In this document: positions 40,841-50,452 of the stretch, piece by piece
Layout: each line of letters opens with the position of its first letter
How positions within the stretch are numbered: position 1 is the stretch's first letter
From: Chrysophaeum taylorii
Taxonomy: Eukaryota > Sar > Pelagophyceae > Pelagomonadales > Pelagomonadaceae
DNA length: 64,000 bases
Direction: 5' to 3'
NCBI GenBank assembly: GCA_029834535.1
Contig: JAQMWT010000322.1
Coordinates: 62,001-126,000, forward strand
Made by a program: the position numbers and the translations under genes
Notes under the pieces: model-generated
What the model was told of the DNA's origin: nothing
The model's database searches: none
Seen by the model: the letters and a program-made list of their open reading frames with translations, nothing else

Positions 40841-41420
40841 TTGCGCAGCACGTGTGGGGTAGGGTGGAGTCGTCGACCCAGAAGAGGATATCCTCGGGGT
40901 TGCCCATCGACAGAGAGCCACGTAGAGCTGGACGTGGCAGAAGACGGGCATTTGCAAGAGGACACCGACCATGCGGGGCGTCTGCCCCTGGCTCTTGTTG
41001 ATCGTTTGGCGTCGGTGGGGCTTAAGGGATACTGGTTGGAGGAGCCTCGGTGACATGACACGATCGATGATGTATCGGGTGCCGTTGCAGTGGCCGTGCG
41101 ACGGGTCGAGGTTGCGAAGACTTTAAGCTCGAGATCAAAGTCAGCATGCCGTTGGTTGTCAGGGAGTTGAAAACTCGACTGTAAATAGCGAGGCGTCGTC
41201 TTCCGACCCAACCTGGTCGGCCAAAAAGAACTCCGACGCCTCGTCTCCGGAAAAGGCCGCGGTCATGCGCGCGTTGTCAGCATCGACGACATCGTTTCGA
41301 CGGGGCGTGAGAATGGCGCGCTGAAAGAGCCGCCGCGGGTCGTGGAAATAGTCTGCGAGGTCGCCGTAGACGGCTTGGGGATCAATGTCTGGCTCGCGCG
41401 CCTACCTGAGTCTTACCCTG
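40841..41420 (-). pseudogene. Helitron helicase C-terminal fragment
   Basis: On the minus strand the pieces are DIDPQAVYGDLADYF, AILTPRRNDVVDADNARM and, after frameshifts, FNSLTTNGM, TINKSQGQTPRMVGVLL and QLYVALCRW. These match late PIF1-type helicase motifs of Helitron Rep-Hel proteins (AILTPxNxxVxxxN, [17 protein letters not shown]). The helicase unwinds DNA during rolling-circle transposition. Rep and the early helicase motifs are absent. The 3' flank CTGCGCAATACCGATAAACCCCC also occurs at 44551. Confidence 0.78.
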
Positions 41421-41599
41421 ATTTGGGGAACTTACGGGCGGGGCCCGTCCGTTCTTCGCCTGCCCCACGACGATGACCCCGACTAGGTCCCGCATACCTA
41501 TCTACGCCCGTCAGGCACATCCCTCCCACCCCACAAAACCACGCACATCCTTCATGCACCACACACACCCCCCCCTCTTTGCAGTCGACCTTTAAAGAC

Positions 41600-41625
41600 A
41601 AACAGACAGACAGACAGACATGACA
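41600..41625. repeat. (GACA)n microsatellite
   Basis: About six ACAG/GACA units beside the hAT transposase upstream region. Confidence 0.8.
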
Positions 41626-41958
41626 TCGCCAGTTAGCCAGTTAGTAGTAAGGACATACTGAAACACCGAGCAAACTCCCCGGTGTCGCGAGAGAATCAGC
41701 CGAAGAGCTTTGGTCAAAACCTCCTCTCTTCGAGGGAGCTAGTTTTCCAACACAAGGATTATAATAACGGCCCTTTCACTTTCAAATTAGAAAAACTCAT
41801 CAGCGTTTGGAATTCACTGGGCTCACCACACTAGGTTCACTGAATTTGGTTCACTTCACTTCACTTCACCGAAGTTTTTTGTCCGAAGTCCAATATTCAC
41901 TTCATATTCATTCACTTTGGCTGACCGCCTGACCCTGACCCTGACCCTGACCCCTCTG
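41626..41958. other. Upstream region of the hAT transposase
   Basis: AT-richer sequence with short direct repeats CACTTCACTTCA (about 41845-41870) and (CCTGACC)n at 41925-41952. No terminal inverted repeat could be assigned with confidence. Confidence 0.35.
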
Positions 41959-43344
41959 ATGAGCGAAGTCGAGCCGTGCTACCTGGAGGTGGAGGATAAT
42001 GTTGATGATGAGGAGGAATACGCGGAACAGAAGGAGGAGCACAAGAACGAGCCGATTGCGACGTCGATGCTGACGTGGAACACACCCGGCAAAAGTGGAC
42101 GATCAACCAGGTCCGAGGTGTGGGACTGCGTGCGTCGACTGCAGAAACATCATCCTGACCGCGTCAGTGGGAAGGCGACGCATGTGTGTGTCCTGTGCTG
42201 GGAGCGCCTGAAGGTGACGAGAGACTTCAAGAAAGGCACGTGGCAGACGACCAAGCCTCTTGCCCACTTCAAGGCTGCGCATCCGGAGGACGAGCTGGGA
42301 CGTCAACAGCTCACCAAGAAACAGAAAACAGACCAAGAAAAGGAGGGCGTTATGACGGCCATGGGTGTTGTGGCAGCCTCGAAGGGTAAGTCGGATATTA
42401 CGAGATATTTCATGGATATGCCCAGCCAGGCAAAGCACTCTTCCCAGGTGGCATTCTTGGCTCGGCACTACGTGTACACGTCGCAGCGGATTTCCAAGCG
42501 CACCTTTGACGACGAAGATCATCGCAACCTTCTTGGAGCGTATTGCCGTGGCGGTGGCGGGAAAGGCAAGTGCCCGTTCATGACTCGAAAGGCGCTGTTT
42601 TTATGGGTGGGCGCTGAATATCGTTGCTTTGTTCGAATCTTGAAGCACGTCATTAAGGAGTGCTATGAAGCGGCTTTCGGTAATCCATTCGCCCAGGTGC
42701 TACATGACGGCGGGACACTCAATGATAAGTTCAAGCGACAGGCCATTGGCCTGTCCTTCATCTGGCCCGATTGGAGTGGCGTTGAGACGGTGTGCGTGGG
42801 CCTCGTTCCAGCTGGCGACGGAACCGATTCCGGCACGGCTTCCCTGCTCCGTTCTGTGGTCGCGGAGCGTGCGGGATTCGATATCGATTTTGCGGCCGCA
42901 ACCATTGTTCACGACCGGGCTGCAATTGGCGTCGCCGAAGAACTTTTTGTTGAGGTCGAAGCGTGTGACATGCATGATATCTCGAAGATGTCTGCGGCGG
43001 CATGTGGCGACTTGACACGATCCAGAGGCAAGCAGGTGATCAATCCACTCCCAGCTGGCCAGGAGCTGCTGAACAGTGCCCACAATGGAGCCAAGTACTT
43101 TTCGTACGGCGCACGTTTGAAGGACCTGCATGCGCTTTTGCCATTACAGCCGGGGAAATCTCCGAAGCTCAAGCTCAAGCTCGACCTCAATACGAGGTTC
43201 CGGGCGCGCTACCAACTTATTCGTTCCTTGCTGCGTATGCACCACGTTCTCAGACTGTACACGCCTACCCACATTGGACTCCCTTGGACAATCAGTAGTG
43301 AGCAATGGTGGCGTTGGCTGAATTCGAGGCGATTTTTGCTATAA
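41959..43344 (+). pseudogene. BED-finger hAT transposase, N-terminal and central part
   Basis: Starts at ATG 41959, after an acidic N-terminus. A BED zinc finger follows, with CVLCWERL and, 30 residues on, HFKAAH (C-x2-C...H-x4-H; residues about 72-112). The transposase core shows VLHDGGTLNDKFKRQA (first Asp region), VHDRAAIGVAEEL and CDMHDISKMSAAACG. The latter phrases are typical of hAT-like transposases abundant in oomycete genomes. The frame shifts near 43310. A gypsy LTR interrupts the far 3' end, so the gene is dead. Confidence 0.78.
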
Positions 43345-44199
43345 CGGATGCGGCCGTTGTTTTCGAGCAACATGAACACTTATACCTGGCGTGCGCCGCA
43401 TTGATCAAGCAGAACATGATCGAGTCTCTGCGAGCTGGGACGCTAGAAGTCATTGATCTCCCGAACATAACTGCGAAATCCATGCCACGTAAGACTGTCG
43501 ATGTTGACGACCTCAGCGAGACCGGCAGAATCCGTCTTGAGCGGGCTATACTCGAATGTGAGCGTCTGTTTTGAGGGAATAATGAAAACTACGAGCGTCA
43601 CTTCAACTACGAATTCAACAATCGCGAGCTGATTGCCTTCCTTCTTGACTTTCGGACTATCAACCGCTGGCGCCTGTCGTCCAATCAGAGAGCTCGGGCC
43701 AGGAAGTTGATCAAGGAAGACTAAGTGCTTTACGCACGGACTGCATTCCACCACGAAAAGGCAAAGACTTCCTCCGAGCCTGCGCCTGCCCGCAATCTCC
43801 TGGCGGCTCTCGACGCACCCGGCGCTTGGGACGACATTTGTGGCGATGAGCCTTTTGCTATGCCTGAGAACCAGATGCCCGATTTCAATGTGGAGTTTGA
43901 ACAGGTCTTCACTCAATGGATCAGTCTCTCGAGATCGCTCAACAGGAAAGAGCATTATCCTGAGCTTGAGAAGAAGGGCGAAGTTGGCTTCACAGATCTG
44001 GCTGTGCTCGACGTTGGAAAGCTGTATCGGCCGCTTACCAAGAAGCAGTATGGGTTCTTTCCGGACATGGCGAGAGCCTCTAAGGGTTCAATTGGTACAC
44101 ATGGCGTGCAGAGCAACTGTGAGCGCTGCCTGGGCATTGGAAATCTTGTCCTGACCGAGGGAAACACGTTGCTCGGCGCGGACGAGACGGACAAAGTTG
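43305..44199 (+). pseudogene. hAT transposase C-terminal part (frameshifted)
   Basis: Continues in other frames: EAIFAITDAAVVFEQHEH and LSETGRIRLERAILECERLF (43305-43574), then YRPLTKKQYGFFPDMAR and QSNCERCLGIGNLVLTEGN (to 44195). The latter matches the hAT dimerisation region (usually SERxFSxAGxIVT), with Cys in place of Phe. The frame is cut at 44199 by the LTR, three to four residues after DETDKVV. Confidence 0.72.
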
Positions 44200-44529
44200 T
44201 GTGGCGGTAACGCCCATCCCCCCTCTTGACTGCCTGCCACCTGACTTACCCTGGTTGTTGCCCTGGTACTGACCTTGCAATTGCGGGGGGGGTGTCACCT
44301 TGATACCCTCACCTGCGCTTCCACTGAACCCAATGTACCAGGCATTTGTATTGCTTTCTTGCTGTATTCTTGCTATTACCCTCATTTGATTGTCCGATTT
44401 TAAGATGGCGTGAGTTTGCGCTGAGATCGGTGGTGTGATGGTTTCACCCGCGGTTCGGGTTGGGAGAAAGGGTTGTTGAGGCCTCTGGTCCGGCCAAGAG
44501 GGGCTGGTATCTGAGAGAAAACCACTACA
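44200..44529 (+). repeat. gypsy3-related LTR inserted in the hAT gene
   Basis: Starts TGTGGCGGTAACGCC and ends CCACTACA, 330 bp. It closely matches the solo LTR at 27861-28200. It is followed by a primer site but no element body; sequence switches to a Helitron 3' flank at 44551. Confidence 0.82.
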
Positions 44530-44530
44530 G

Positions 44531-44550
44531 TGGTCTCAGAAACGGGAATC
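44531..44550 (+). promoter_or_regulatory. Primer-binding site complementary to tRNA-Gly(GCC)
   Basis: TGGTCTCAGAAACGGGAATC, one base after the LTR. It is identical to the first 20 bases of the tRNA-Gly copy at 45753-45821, so the primer tRNA of this family is identified from the sequence itself. Confidence 0.8.
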
Positions 44551-44960
44551 AATACCGATAAGCCCCCTCCCGGCGTCTACACGCGTACTGTAGGTGAACT
44601 TACTGGGGCCAGGTGAACTTACTGGAACCAGGTGAACTTACGGAGGTTAGAGTTTGGGACTAGGTGAACTTTAGTGACCAGTCGAACTTACTGAGACCAA
44701 GTGAACTTACTGGGGTTTTAAGAGTAAACTAAAAGGTTAGCGGCGTGTGCGGATCAAAGCAGCTTAGATTGGCGGGGGTGAGAGCGACGAGTTCAAATGA
44801 GAGTGGGGTGAGTGGATGTGAGCACGAGTGGGCTTACGCCGAATTTACTGATGTTAGAGATTGGGACTAGGTGAACTTAACGGGAACAGGTGAACTTACT
44901 AGGGTTAGAGATTGGGACTAGGTGAACTTACTGGCCTGCACTTGTTCAGGATTAAGGACA
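44551..44960 (+). repeat. Helitron 3' flank with GGTGAACTTACTGG minisatellite
   Basis: Begins AATACCGATAAGCCCCCTCCC, the block that follows the helicase stop in the fragments at 40841 and 51376. From 44590 to 44700 about six imperfect 18-22 bp units of AGGTGAACTTACTGGGACC occur. They recur at 44860-44935, interleaved with GTTAGAGATTGGGACT. A shorter version lies at 51790-51865. Confidence 0.65.
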
Positions 44961-45053
44961 ACATCGGCTAAATGATTAACATGGGGTGTTATTAAAGGGT
45001 TTATAACATTAGCACCACATAAGTAGATGTAAGGACGACATCGAGGCGCATAT

Positions 45054-45302
45054 TTATGAAATTATAAATTCGGTAGGTTCCAAATGCAGATAACAAACAG
45101 AACCAAGAGGTTTGAGGTAGTCCTGTTGGGGAACATTACATTGGTCTAACAAAACTTGTTGGGGGCTTAGGACTTTATTATAAATACGATCGAGGGAAAC
45201 GTTAGGGAGGAGATTATACGATTGGATAGCATGTATAACAGCCCACGGGTAGTGCGGTGCCGGATCTGTTAGGGGGTGACCTTTATAGGATACATTAAGC
45301 AT
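45054..45302 (-). pseudogene. copia integrase C-terminal fragment
   Basis: The 82-residue minus-strand frame includes HAIQSYNLLPNVSLDRIY and LKPLGSVCYLHLEP. This corresponds to the stretch after the catalytic Glu in copia integrases (YLxNRxP...LKxFGCxxYxHxP). It is isolated between the minisatellite and the gypsy3 LTR. Confidence 0.6.
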
Positions 45303-45391
45303 ATGCCTGAGTCGTGTAGACGCGGCAGTGGCTATGTGACCAACAGCGGCTTCTACTTATTGATTAAAGACATGTAAGTAAGGGGGGAACG

Positions 45392-45750
45392 TGTGGCGGT
45401 AATAACCATTCCCCCCCCCACTTATGTGCCTGTTACCTGCCTGTTACCTTGAATTTGGCGGTGTCATGCTTGACACCCACACCTGCTTCTCCAAGGATAC
45501 TCCTGTACCGAGGACCTGTGTTGCTCTTGCCGATCTAGCATATCTTGCTGGATCTCCCTTTGGAATCTATCGATTCTTGCTGTTTCCTTGAAATTACCCT
45601 CATTTAAAATGTTCGACACCATGGCGTGAGCGGAGTGTGAGCGCTTGGTTGGACGTGTGGTGGAACCACCCGTGGTTCAGGACAGTTGAGCGGTCACGTT
45701 GTGACCGACGGTTAGGCGAAGAGGGACGGGTGATCTGAGTTTCCACCACA
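45392..45750 (+). repeat. Left LTR of gypsy3 (359 bp)
   Basis: Starts TGTGGCGGTAATAACC and ends TTTCCACCACA. It is immediately preceded by AAGTAAGGGGGGAACG, which resembles a polypurine tract. It differs from the right LTR at about ten positions. Confidence 0.9.
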
Positions 45751-45752
45751 GG

Positions 45753-45821
45753 TGGTCTCAGAAACGGGAATCGAACCCGTGGCAAGCCGATGGCAACGGC
45801 TTATGTTACCACTACACCATA
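45753..45821 (-). pseudogene. Copy of primer tRNA-Gly(GCC), 5' acceptor strand missing
   Basis: On the minus strand: D arm GGTGTAGTGGTAACA, anticodon stem AGCCG/CGGCT with loop TTGCCAT (anticodon GCC), T arm ACGGG-TTCGATT-CCCGT, acceptor 3' strand TTCTGAG, discriminator A and an encoded CCA. The matching 5' strand CTCAGAA is absent, replaced by gypsy3 RNase H sequence. Its CCA end abuts the LTR with a two-base gap. This is therefore a reverse-transcribed primer and not a chromosomal tRNA gene, which would lack CCA in a eukaryote. Confidence 0.82.
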
Positions 45822-45823
45822 CC

Positions 45824-45920
45824 ACTACTCATTGCCGTTCTACATTCGGACGGATGCATCTGCGCATGGATTAGGCGCTTACTTGTTTCAGAAAGTGCCA
45901 GTCGTTGGTGACGATGGAAA
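45824..45920 (+). repeat. 97-bp inverted repeat, arm 1
   Basis: Exactly the reverse complement of 46035-46131. It carries RNase H sense sequence (SLPFYIRTDASAHG region). The loop between the arms is 114 bp. Confidence 0.95.
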
Positions 45921-47464
45921 TTTTCGAGAGCAGAGAGTACTGCGAGGAGTTCCAAGCGCCGAGGATCATACTTCCTCATCGACTTAGGCACGGTTCGACT
46001 CCAGTACTCGATAACTCTCTCCTCCACCCGTTCTTTTCCATCGTCACCAACGACTGGCACTTTCTGAAACAAGTAAGCGCCTAATCCATGCGCAGATGCA
46101 TCCGTCCGAATGTAGAACGGCAATGAGTAGTCCGGATGGCAAATGCCCTTAGAAGTAACAATAGCTTCGATGATGGCATCCCAGGCCTCTTGACACTCTT
46201 TCGTCCACTCGAACTTAACATCTGGCAAAATCAACTGTCTTAACGGCTCCGCGACTCGCGCGAGATTGCGCACATAACGACGACAAAAACTCCCCATCCC
46301 AAGGAAGGAGCGGACTTGCTTTTTGGGATCAGCATCTGACAAAGTACCAGGGATTGGCATATGCCGGATGGCCTCCGTCGATCTTGGTGACGGGAGAAGT
46401 CCATTCGGGGTAGACAAATGCCCCAAGAACTCAATGACCTCCTTCATGAAGTGGATCTTCTTAACCTTGCCGCTATACCCTTTCGACGCCAAGTGGGGAA
46501 TGACTTGAACAAGGCATTGCAAATGACTCTTAGTGTCTGCATGCCCAGCCAAAATGTCGTCGATATAAGCCACTAGGTCACGGTACAACCACTTCGACAG
46601 ATCGGTGTTGAGTTGCTTGCAGAACAGGCTGCCAGCAGGCTTGACTCCCAAAGGTAAACGCATATAGCTGAATGCTCCCAAAGGACTAGTGAAGGTCACT
46701 ACATCCTGCGCGTCCGCTGACAATCGCAAATTGTGGTAACCCCATCGGATGTCCATGCTAGAACGACGGAACTTGTCGGTGAGAAACATCAACGCGTCGG
46801 TCATGCTCACGCTCCGCCAACTGTCATCCTTGAGCAATTTGTTGAGGCGCCGCAGGTCGACAGCCGCTCTGTAAGCGTTGGAAGTGCCTGGCTCAGCCCC
46901 TTTCTTAGGCAGCATCAGGATAGGAAAACCCCAAGGAGAGTTCGCGGGACGGACAACTCCGTCTCGGCTCCATTCCTCGATTTGAAGTCTCAAGCACTCG
47001 ATCTTCTCCTTTGACAACCGATACGGCGACAACTTAATCGGGCTCGGATTGTCCTCTTTGAACCGGAGGGTGACCGCAGGCGAATCAACGGGTCTCATCA
47101 CGTCATCAAAGAATGCCCACGAGTAGGAAAGCAAGTGTCGCATCATCCGTTTTCCATCCTCATTTAAAGCGGGATGGTCTGTAATGCCCAGCGTAGCCAT
47201 CACCTCTTCGACCTGCGCGACGGTCGGAGGGATGACTTGCATGCTCTCTTGATCAGCTAAATGAGGAGGCACCACTGGTACAGGATAACCATGTTCGTCG
47301 TTAGGCGCGTCCGCCCACGGAACTGCGTACGTCTTGAAATACGCTGGTCGCTCCTTCAATGTGCCTTCCTCTTCAGCGGTCTTAGAGACTTGGTTGCTCT
47401 GCATCACAGCAGTGGCGACGGTGCCCCCTGAAAAAGATTGTGCCGTCCCAGGCGATACAACCAA
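45921..47464 (-). pseudogene. gypsy3 inverted pre-RT, RT and partial RNase H
   Basis: The uninterrupted minus-strand frame reads pre-RT (KTYAVPWADAPNDEHG), VDSPAVTLRF, WGFPILMLPKKGAEP, AAVDLRRLNK, DIRWGYHNLRL, RLPLGVKPAGSLF, catalytic VAYIDDILAG, the thumb (FLGMGSFCRRYVRN) and RNase H as far as LSALENF. It then turns into the antisense of its own RNase H. Gag and protease are absent upstream. All RT catalytic residues are intact in this piece. Confidence 0.88.
46035..46131 (-). repeat. 97-bp inverted repeat, arm 2
   Basis: Perfect partner of 45824-45920, within the inverted gypsy3 pol segment. Confidence 0.95.
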
Positions 47465-47488
47465 CGGGGGTGGTGGGGTGGCGGTGGG

Positions 47489-48937
47489 AAGTCCGCTCCT
47501 TCCTTGGGATGGGGAGTTTTTGTCGTCGTTATGTGCGCAATTTCGCGCGAGTCGCGGAGCCGTTAAGACAGTTAACTTTGCCAGACGTTAAGTTCGAGTG
47601 GACGAAAGAGTGTCAAGAGGCCTGGGATGCCATCATCGAAGCTATTGTTACTTCTAAGGGCATTTACCATCCGGACTACTCATTGCCGTTCTACATTCGG
47701 ACGGATGCATCTGCGCATGGATTAGGCGCTTACTTGTTTCAGAAAGTGCCAGTAGTTGGTGACGATGGAAAAGAACGGGTGGAGGAGAGAGTTATCGAGT
47801 ACTGGAGTCGAACCGTGCCTAAGTCGATGAGGAAGTATGATCCTCGGCGCTTGGAACTCCTCGCAGTACTCTCTGCTCTCGAAAATTTCCGATTTTATAT
47901 CGAAGGTCATCAGACAAAGTTAAAGACGGATCATCGTAACTTAACGTTTCTGCGGGATTCGAATCATACGTCTGGACAGTTAGCACGATGGGCTATGCGG
48001 CTTGCTGCGTTCGACCGGGAGCTCGGATACAAACCTGGAAATTCCCCGGGCATGCGCATCCCTGATTTCCTGTCGCGCAATCCAATCAACAAGTTAATCG
48101 AGCAGGACGAAGACGGAGAACCGATCAATGAAGCGTATCTGATCTTCCAGGAGATCCCCACCGATGTTCCGGGCACAGCGTGCTTCACCTTCTCATCAGT
48201 GACGATGTCTCTGTTGGCAGACAGGAAGTATACTGCAGCTCTAGCAGCAGTTAGTACGCGTCGGAGCGCGCCGCCGCCTCAATTTGCGTACGAAGCCGAA
48301 CCGGTAGACCCCGTGGAACGGCTCCCTTTTGCTGATCAAGCTGAGGATGAGATCACTCTCGAGGAGATAGCTAAAGAACAGATTGAAGACAAGACTTGCA
48401 CGCAGATCCGTCAGAGCCTCGATTCGGAGCAGAAGGATCCACGCGATAAGCCACCCCTGCCATACGAGATCGAAGACAACGTCTTGTACAAGGTTGACGA
48501 GTCAGAATCTCGACGTCTGATTGTGGTCCCACAGTCGATGCAGGAGCGTGTGATCACCATGCACCATCGAGGGCTGTTCGGAGGCCATGTGGGACGAGAT
48601 TCGACAGCGAGCCAGATTTTGGAGCGATACTGGTGGCCCAACGTCATATCGTCGGTCACCGACTTCATCAAGGCCTGCATCATCTGTCAGAAAGTTCGAT
48701 CCACTGTGCCGAAGCGCTATGGCCTCCTTTGCCAACCGAATCGCATTGGTGATTGCTATGTCCTAGGAATGGATCTCTTTGGACCACTGAGAGGAGCTGA
48801 CTTGCACACGTATATCCTCGTGATGTACGATGCTGCGTCGCATTTTCTCAAGCTGGCGTTGATAAATACCAAGCATGACTACGCGATCTTGAATGCATTT
48901 GTTGACAAGATTGTCCTCGAGGGATGTCTCCCGCGGT
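47489..48937 (+). pseudogene. gypsy3 RT thumb, RNase H and integrase N-terminus
   Basis: The plus-strand frame picks up at VRSFLGMGSFCRRYVRN, duplicating the thumb of the inverted copy. RNase H follows (FYIRTDASAHGLG, TDHRNLTFL, DFLSRNP), then the integrase HHCC finger (H...GGHVGRDST, CIICQKV) and the first catalytic Asp in GMDLFGPLRG. It ends at PRCI, where the SINE-like element is inserted in codon phase. Confidence 0.87.
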
Positions 48938-48942
48938 GTATA

Positions 48943-49312
48943 ACTAACTAACTAACTAACTTCAGACCTCTCCCGAGCATGGGAGCCAGGCCGGACCGAC
49001 AGGAGCCAGTCCGGAATCACGGGCCAGTAGACGAGGAGCGCCGAAAGGTCGGTCGGCGGAGAGTGACCATCAAGCTTGTCGCCATGCGACGAGGAGACCG
49101 CGATGTGACTGACAACCAACTCGTCGATAACCTTCCGTCTTCGCCCCCCGGCCATACCCCGTCCCACTGCGAACGTTCCGGCTGCCAACCGGCCCGCCCG
49201 GGAGGCGAATAGGTGCCAACCTACGCCGGGAGGGCGGACGCCCTCGCAAGGCTCAGGATTCATGAGGCACCGTCCTCCATCGCAACCGCAGTAGGCGATC
49301 AGGGTAAGGGTA
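48943..49312 (-). mobile_element. SINE-like retroposon, copy 2 (longer)
   Basis: 370 bp flanked by GTATA (48938-48942 and 49313-49317). Removing it restores the integrase reading PRCI-VTDNGSEF. On the minus strand it starts TACCCTTACCCTGATCGC and ends in (GTTA)n. It shares 227 bp with copy 1, whose tail is (GTCA)n. Gly/Arg-rich minus-strand frames inside look incidental. RNA polymerase III boxes were not identified. Confidence 0.75.
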
Positions 49313-50000
49313 GTATAGTTACGGATAATGGTAGTGAGTTCGCGAACAAGTTGTTCCGGACGTTCGTTCGTCAATTCAACGTTCGATACTGCACGACCAT
49401 TCCTTATCACCCACAGAGTAATCATACTGAGCGAGTCAATCGGTTCATCAAGGCCTTCCCCCGGGCCGCGATGGATGAGCAGCGCCAAACGGACTGGTCT
49501 ATTTTTGTCCAGTACGTGGCTTTCATGTACAACCGGATGTACATCCCCGGAACGAAGATCTCGCCGTTAATGATGCGTACCGGCAAGCAACCCCTGTTAC
49601 CGCCTGATTATAACATCTTGGGCGAACAGCGTGGTCTGCCTCAATCGCGTCAACAGATCCTGACGGATTTTAAGCACAAGTTTGAATTTTACAGTCAACT
49701 CGTCACTCGGGCACATCAAAAGGCCCAGGAGACTCAGAAGATCAACTACGACGCCCATCAGATCGACATCCAGTTCTCTCCTGGCGATTATGTCTTGCGT
49801 TTTGTGCCTAAGACGCGTCATAAATTGCGGCCTATTTGGCGTGGCCCATATATTGTTACCAAGAAGAAGTCTCCAGTCGTTTACGAAATTAAAGACGTGC
49901 ACGACGACAATGCCGAACCCGTTGTGGTATCCGTGCAGCAGATTGTGCCTTTGAAAGTGCCGATAATCGACACCTCCTCGGCCGCCTGCACACGCCTTCA
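49313..50000 (+). pseudogene. gypsy3 integrase, catalytic and C-terminal part
   Basis: From the target duplication the frame reads IVTDNGSEF (second Asp), YHPQSNHTERVNRFI (catalytic Glu), YNRMYIPGTKISP, VLRFVPKTRHKLRPIW and RGPYIVTKK of the C-terminal domain. It is open to 50151, but the conserved module is in another frame from about 50000. Confidence 0.87.
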
Positions 50001-50417
50001 GACCGCGACCACTTTAAGCACGGCAAATTTGTCATTTTTCGGGTCAAAGCACGAGGTAATGCGTGGAAGAAACGTATCTACGTTGCCGAGGTCTATGAAG
50101 ACTATGATCACGACAATGATACTGTGGCATTACACTATTATACTGATCTAGGTTCACGCGATGACCCCCGTGTTTTCGACCCTACCAAGCCTCTAACTGA
50201 GCGACACCTAAGACCAGAATACAAAGATCGTGACGGATGCAGTTTCACTCGTTTTCGAGCGAACATGGATGGCTGTGAGCCTTGTGTCAACGATTTCCGC
50301 CCTGAAGAGATCGATACCCTTGTCACTAACTTCAGCCTCCCCAGCAACAAAGTCCCTACGGACATCGCTGAACGCGCTTATCGTCTCATTCGTGAGTGCG
50401 ACCTTCGTCACTCTTGA
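50000..50417 (+). pseudogene. gypsy3 post-integrase module
   Basis: The frame through 50003-50417 reads FKHGKFVIFRVKARG, WKKRIYVAEVYEDYD, DTVALHYYTDLGSRDD and ERHLRPEYKDRDG, then a hydrophilic tail to the stop at 50415-50417. It aligns with the gypsy1 module at 6974-7282. It lies after the integrase C-terminal domain, where chromoviruses carry a chromodomain. It does not show the chromodomain WxxWxP core. Function unknown. Confidence 0.6.
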
Positions 50418-50439
50418 AGTCGAGGACGACTTCACCTTA

Positions 50440-50452
50440 AGTAGGGGGCTCC
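50440..50452 (+). promoter_or_regulatory. Polypurine tract of gypsy3
   Basis: AGTAGGGGGCTCC immediately precedes the right LTR (TGTGGCGG). It is nearly the same as in gypsy1. Confidence 0.7.

Noticed and set aside
45753-45821. Functional tRNA-Gly gene
   Set aside because: The 5' acceptor strand is missing, CCA is encoded, and its end abuts an LTR; it is a copied primer.
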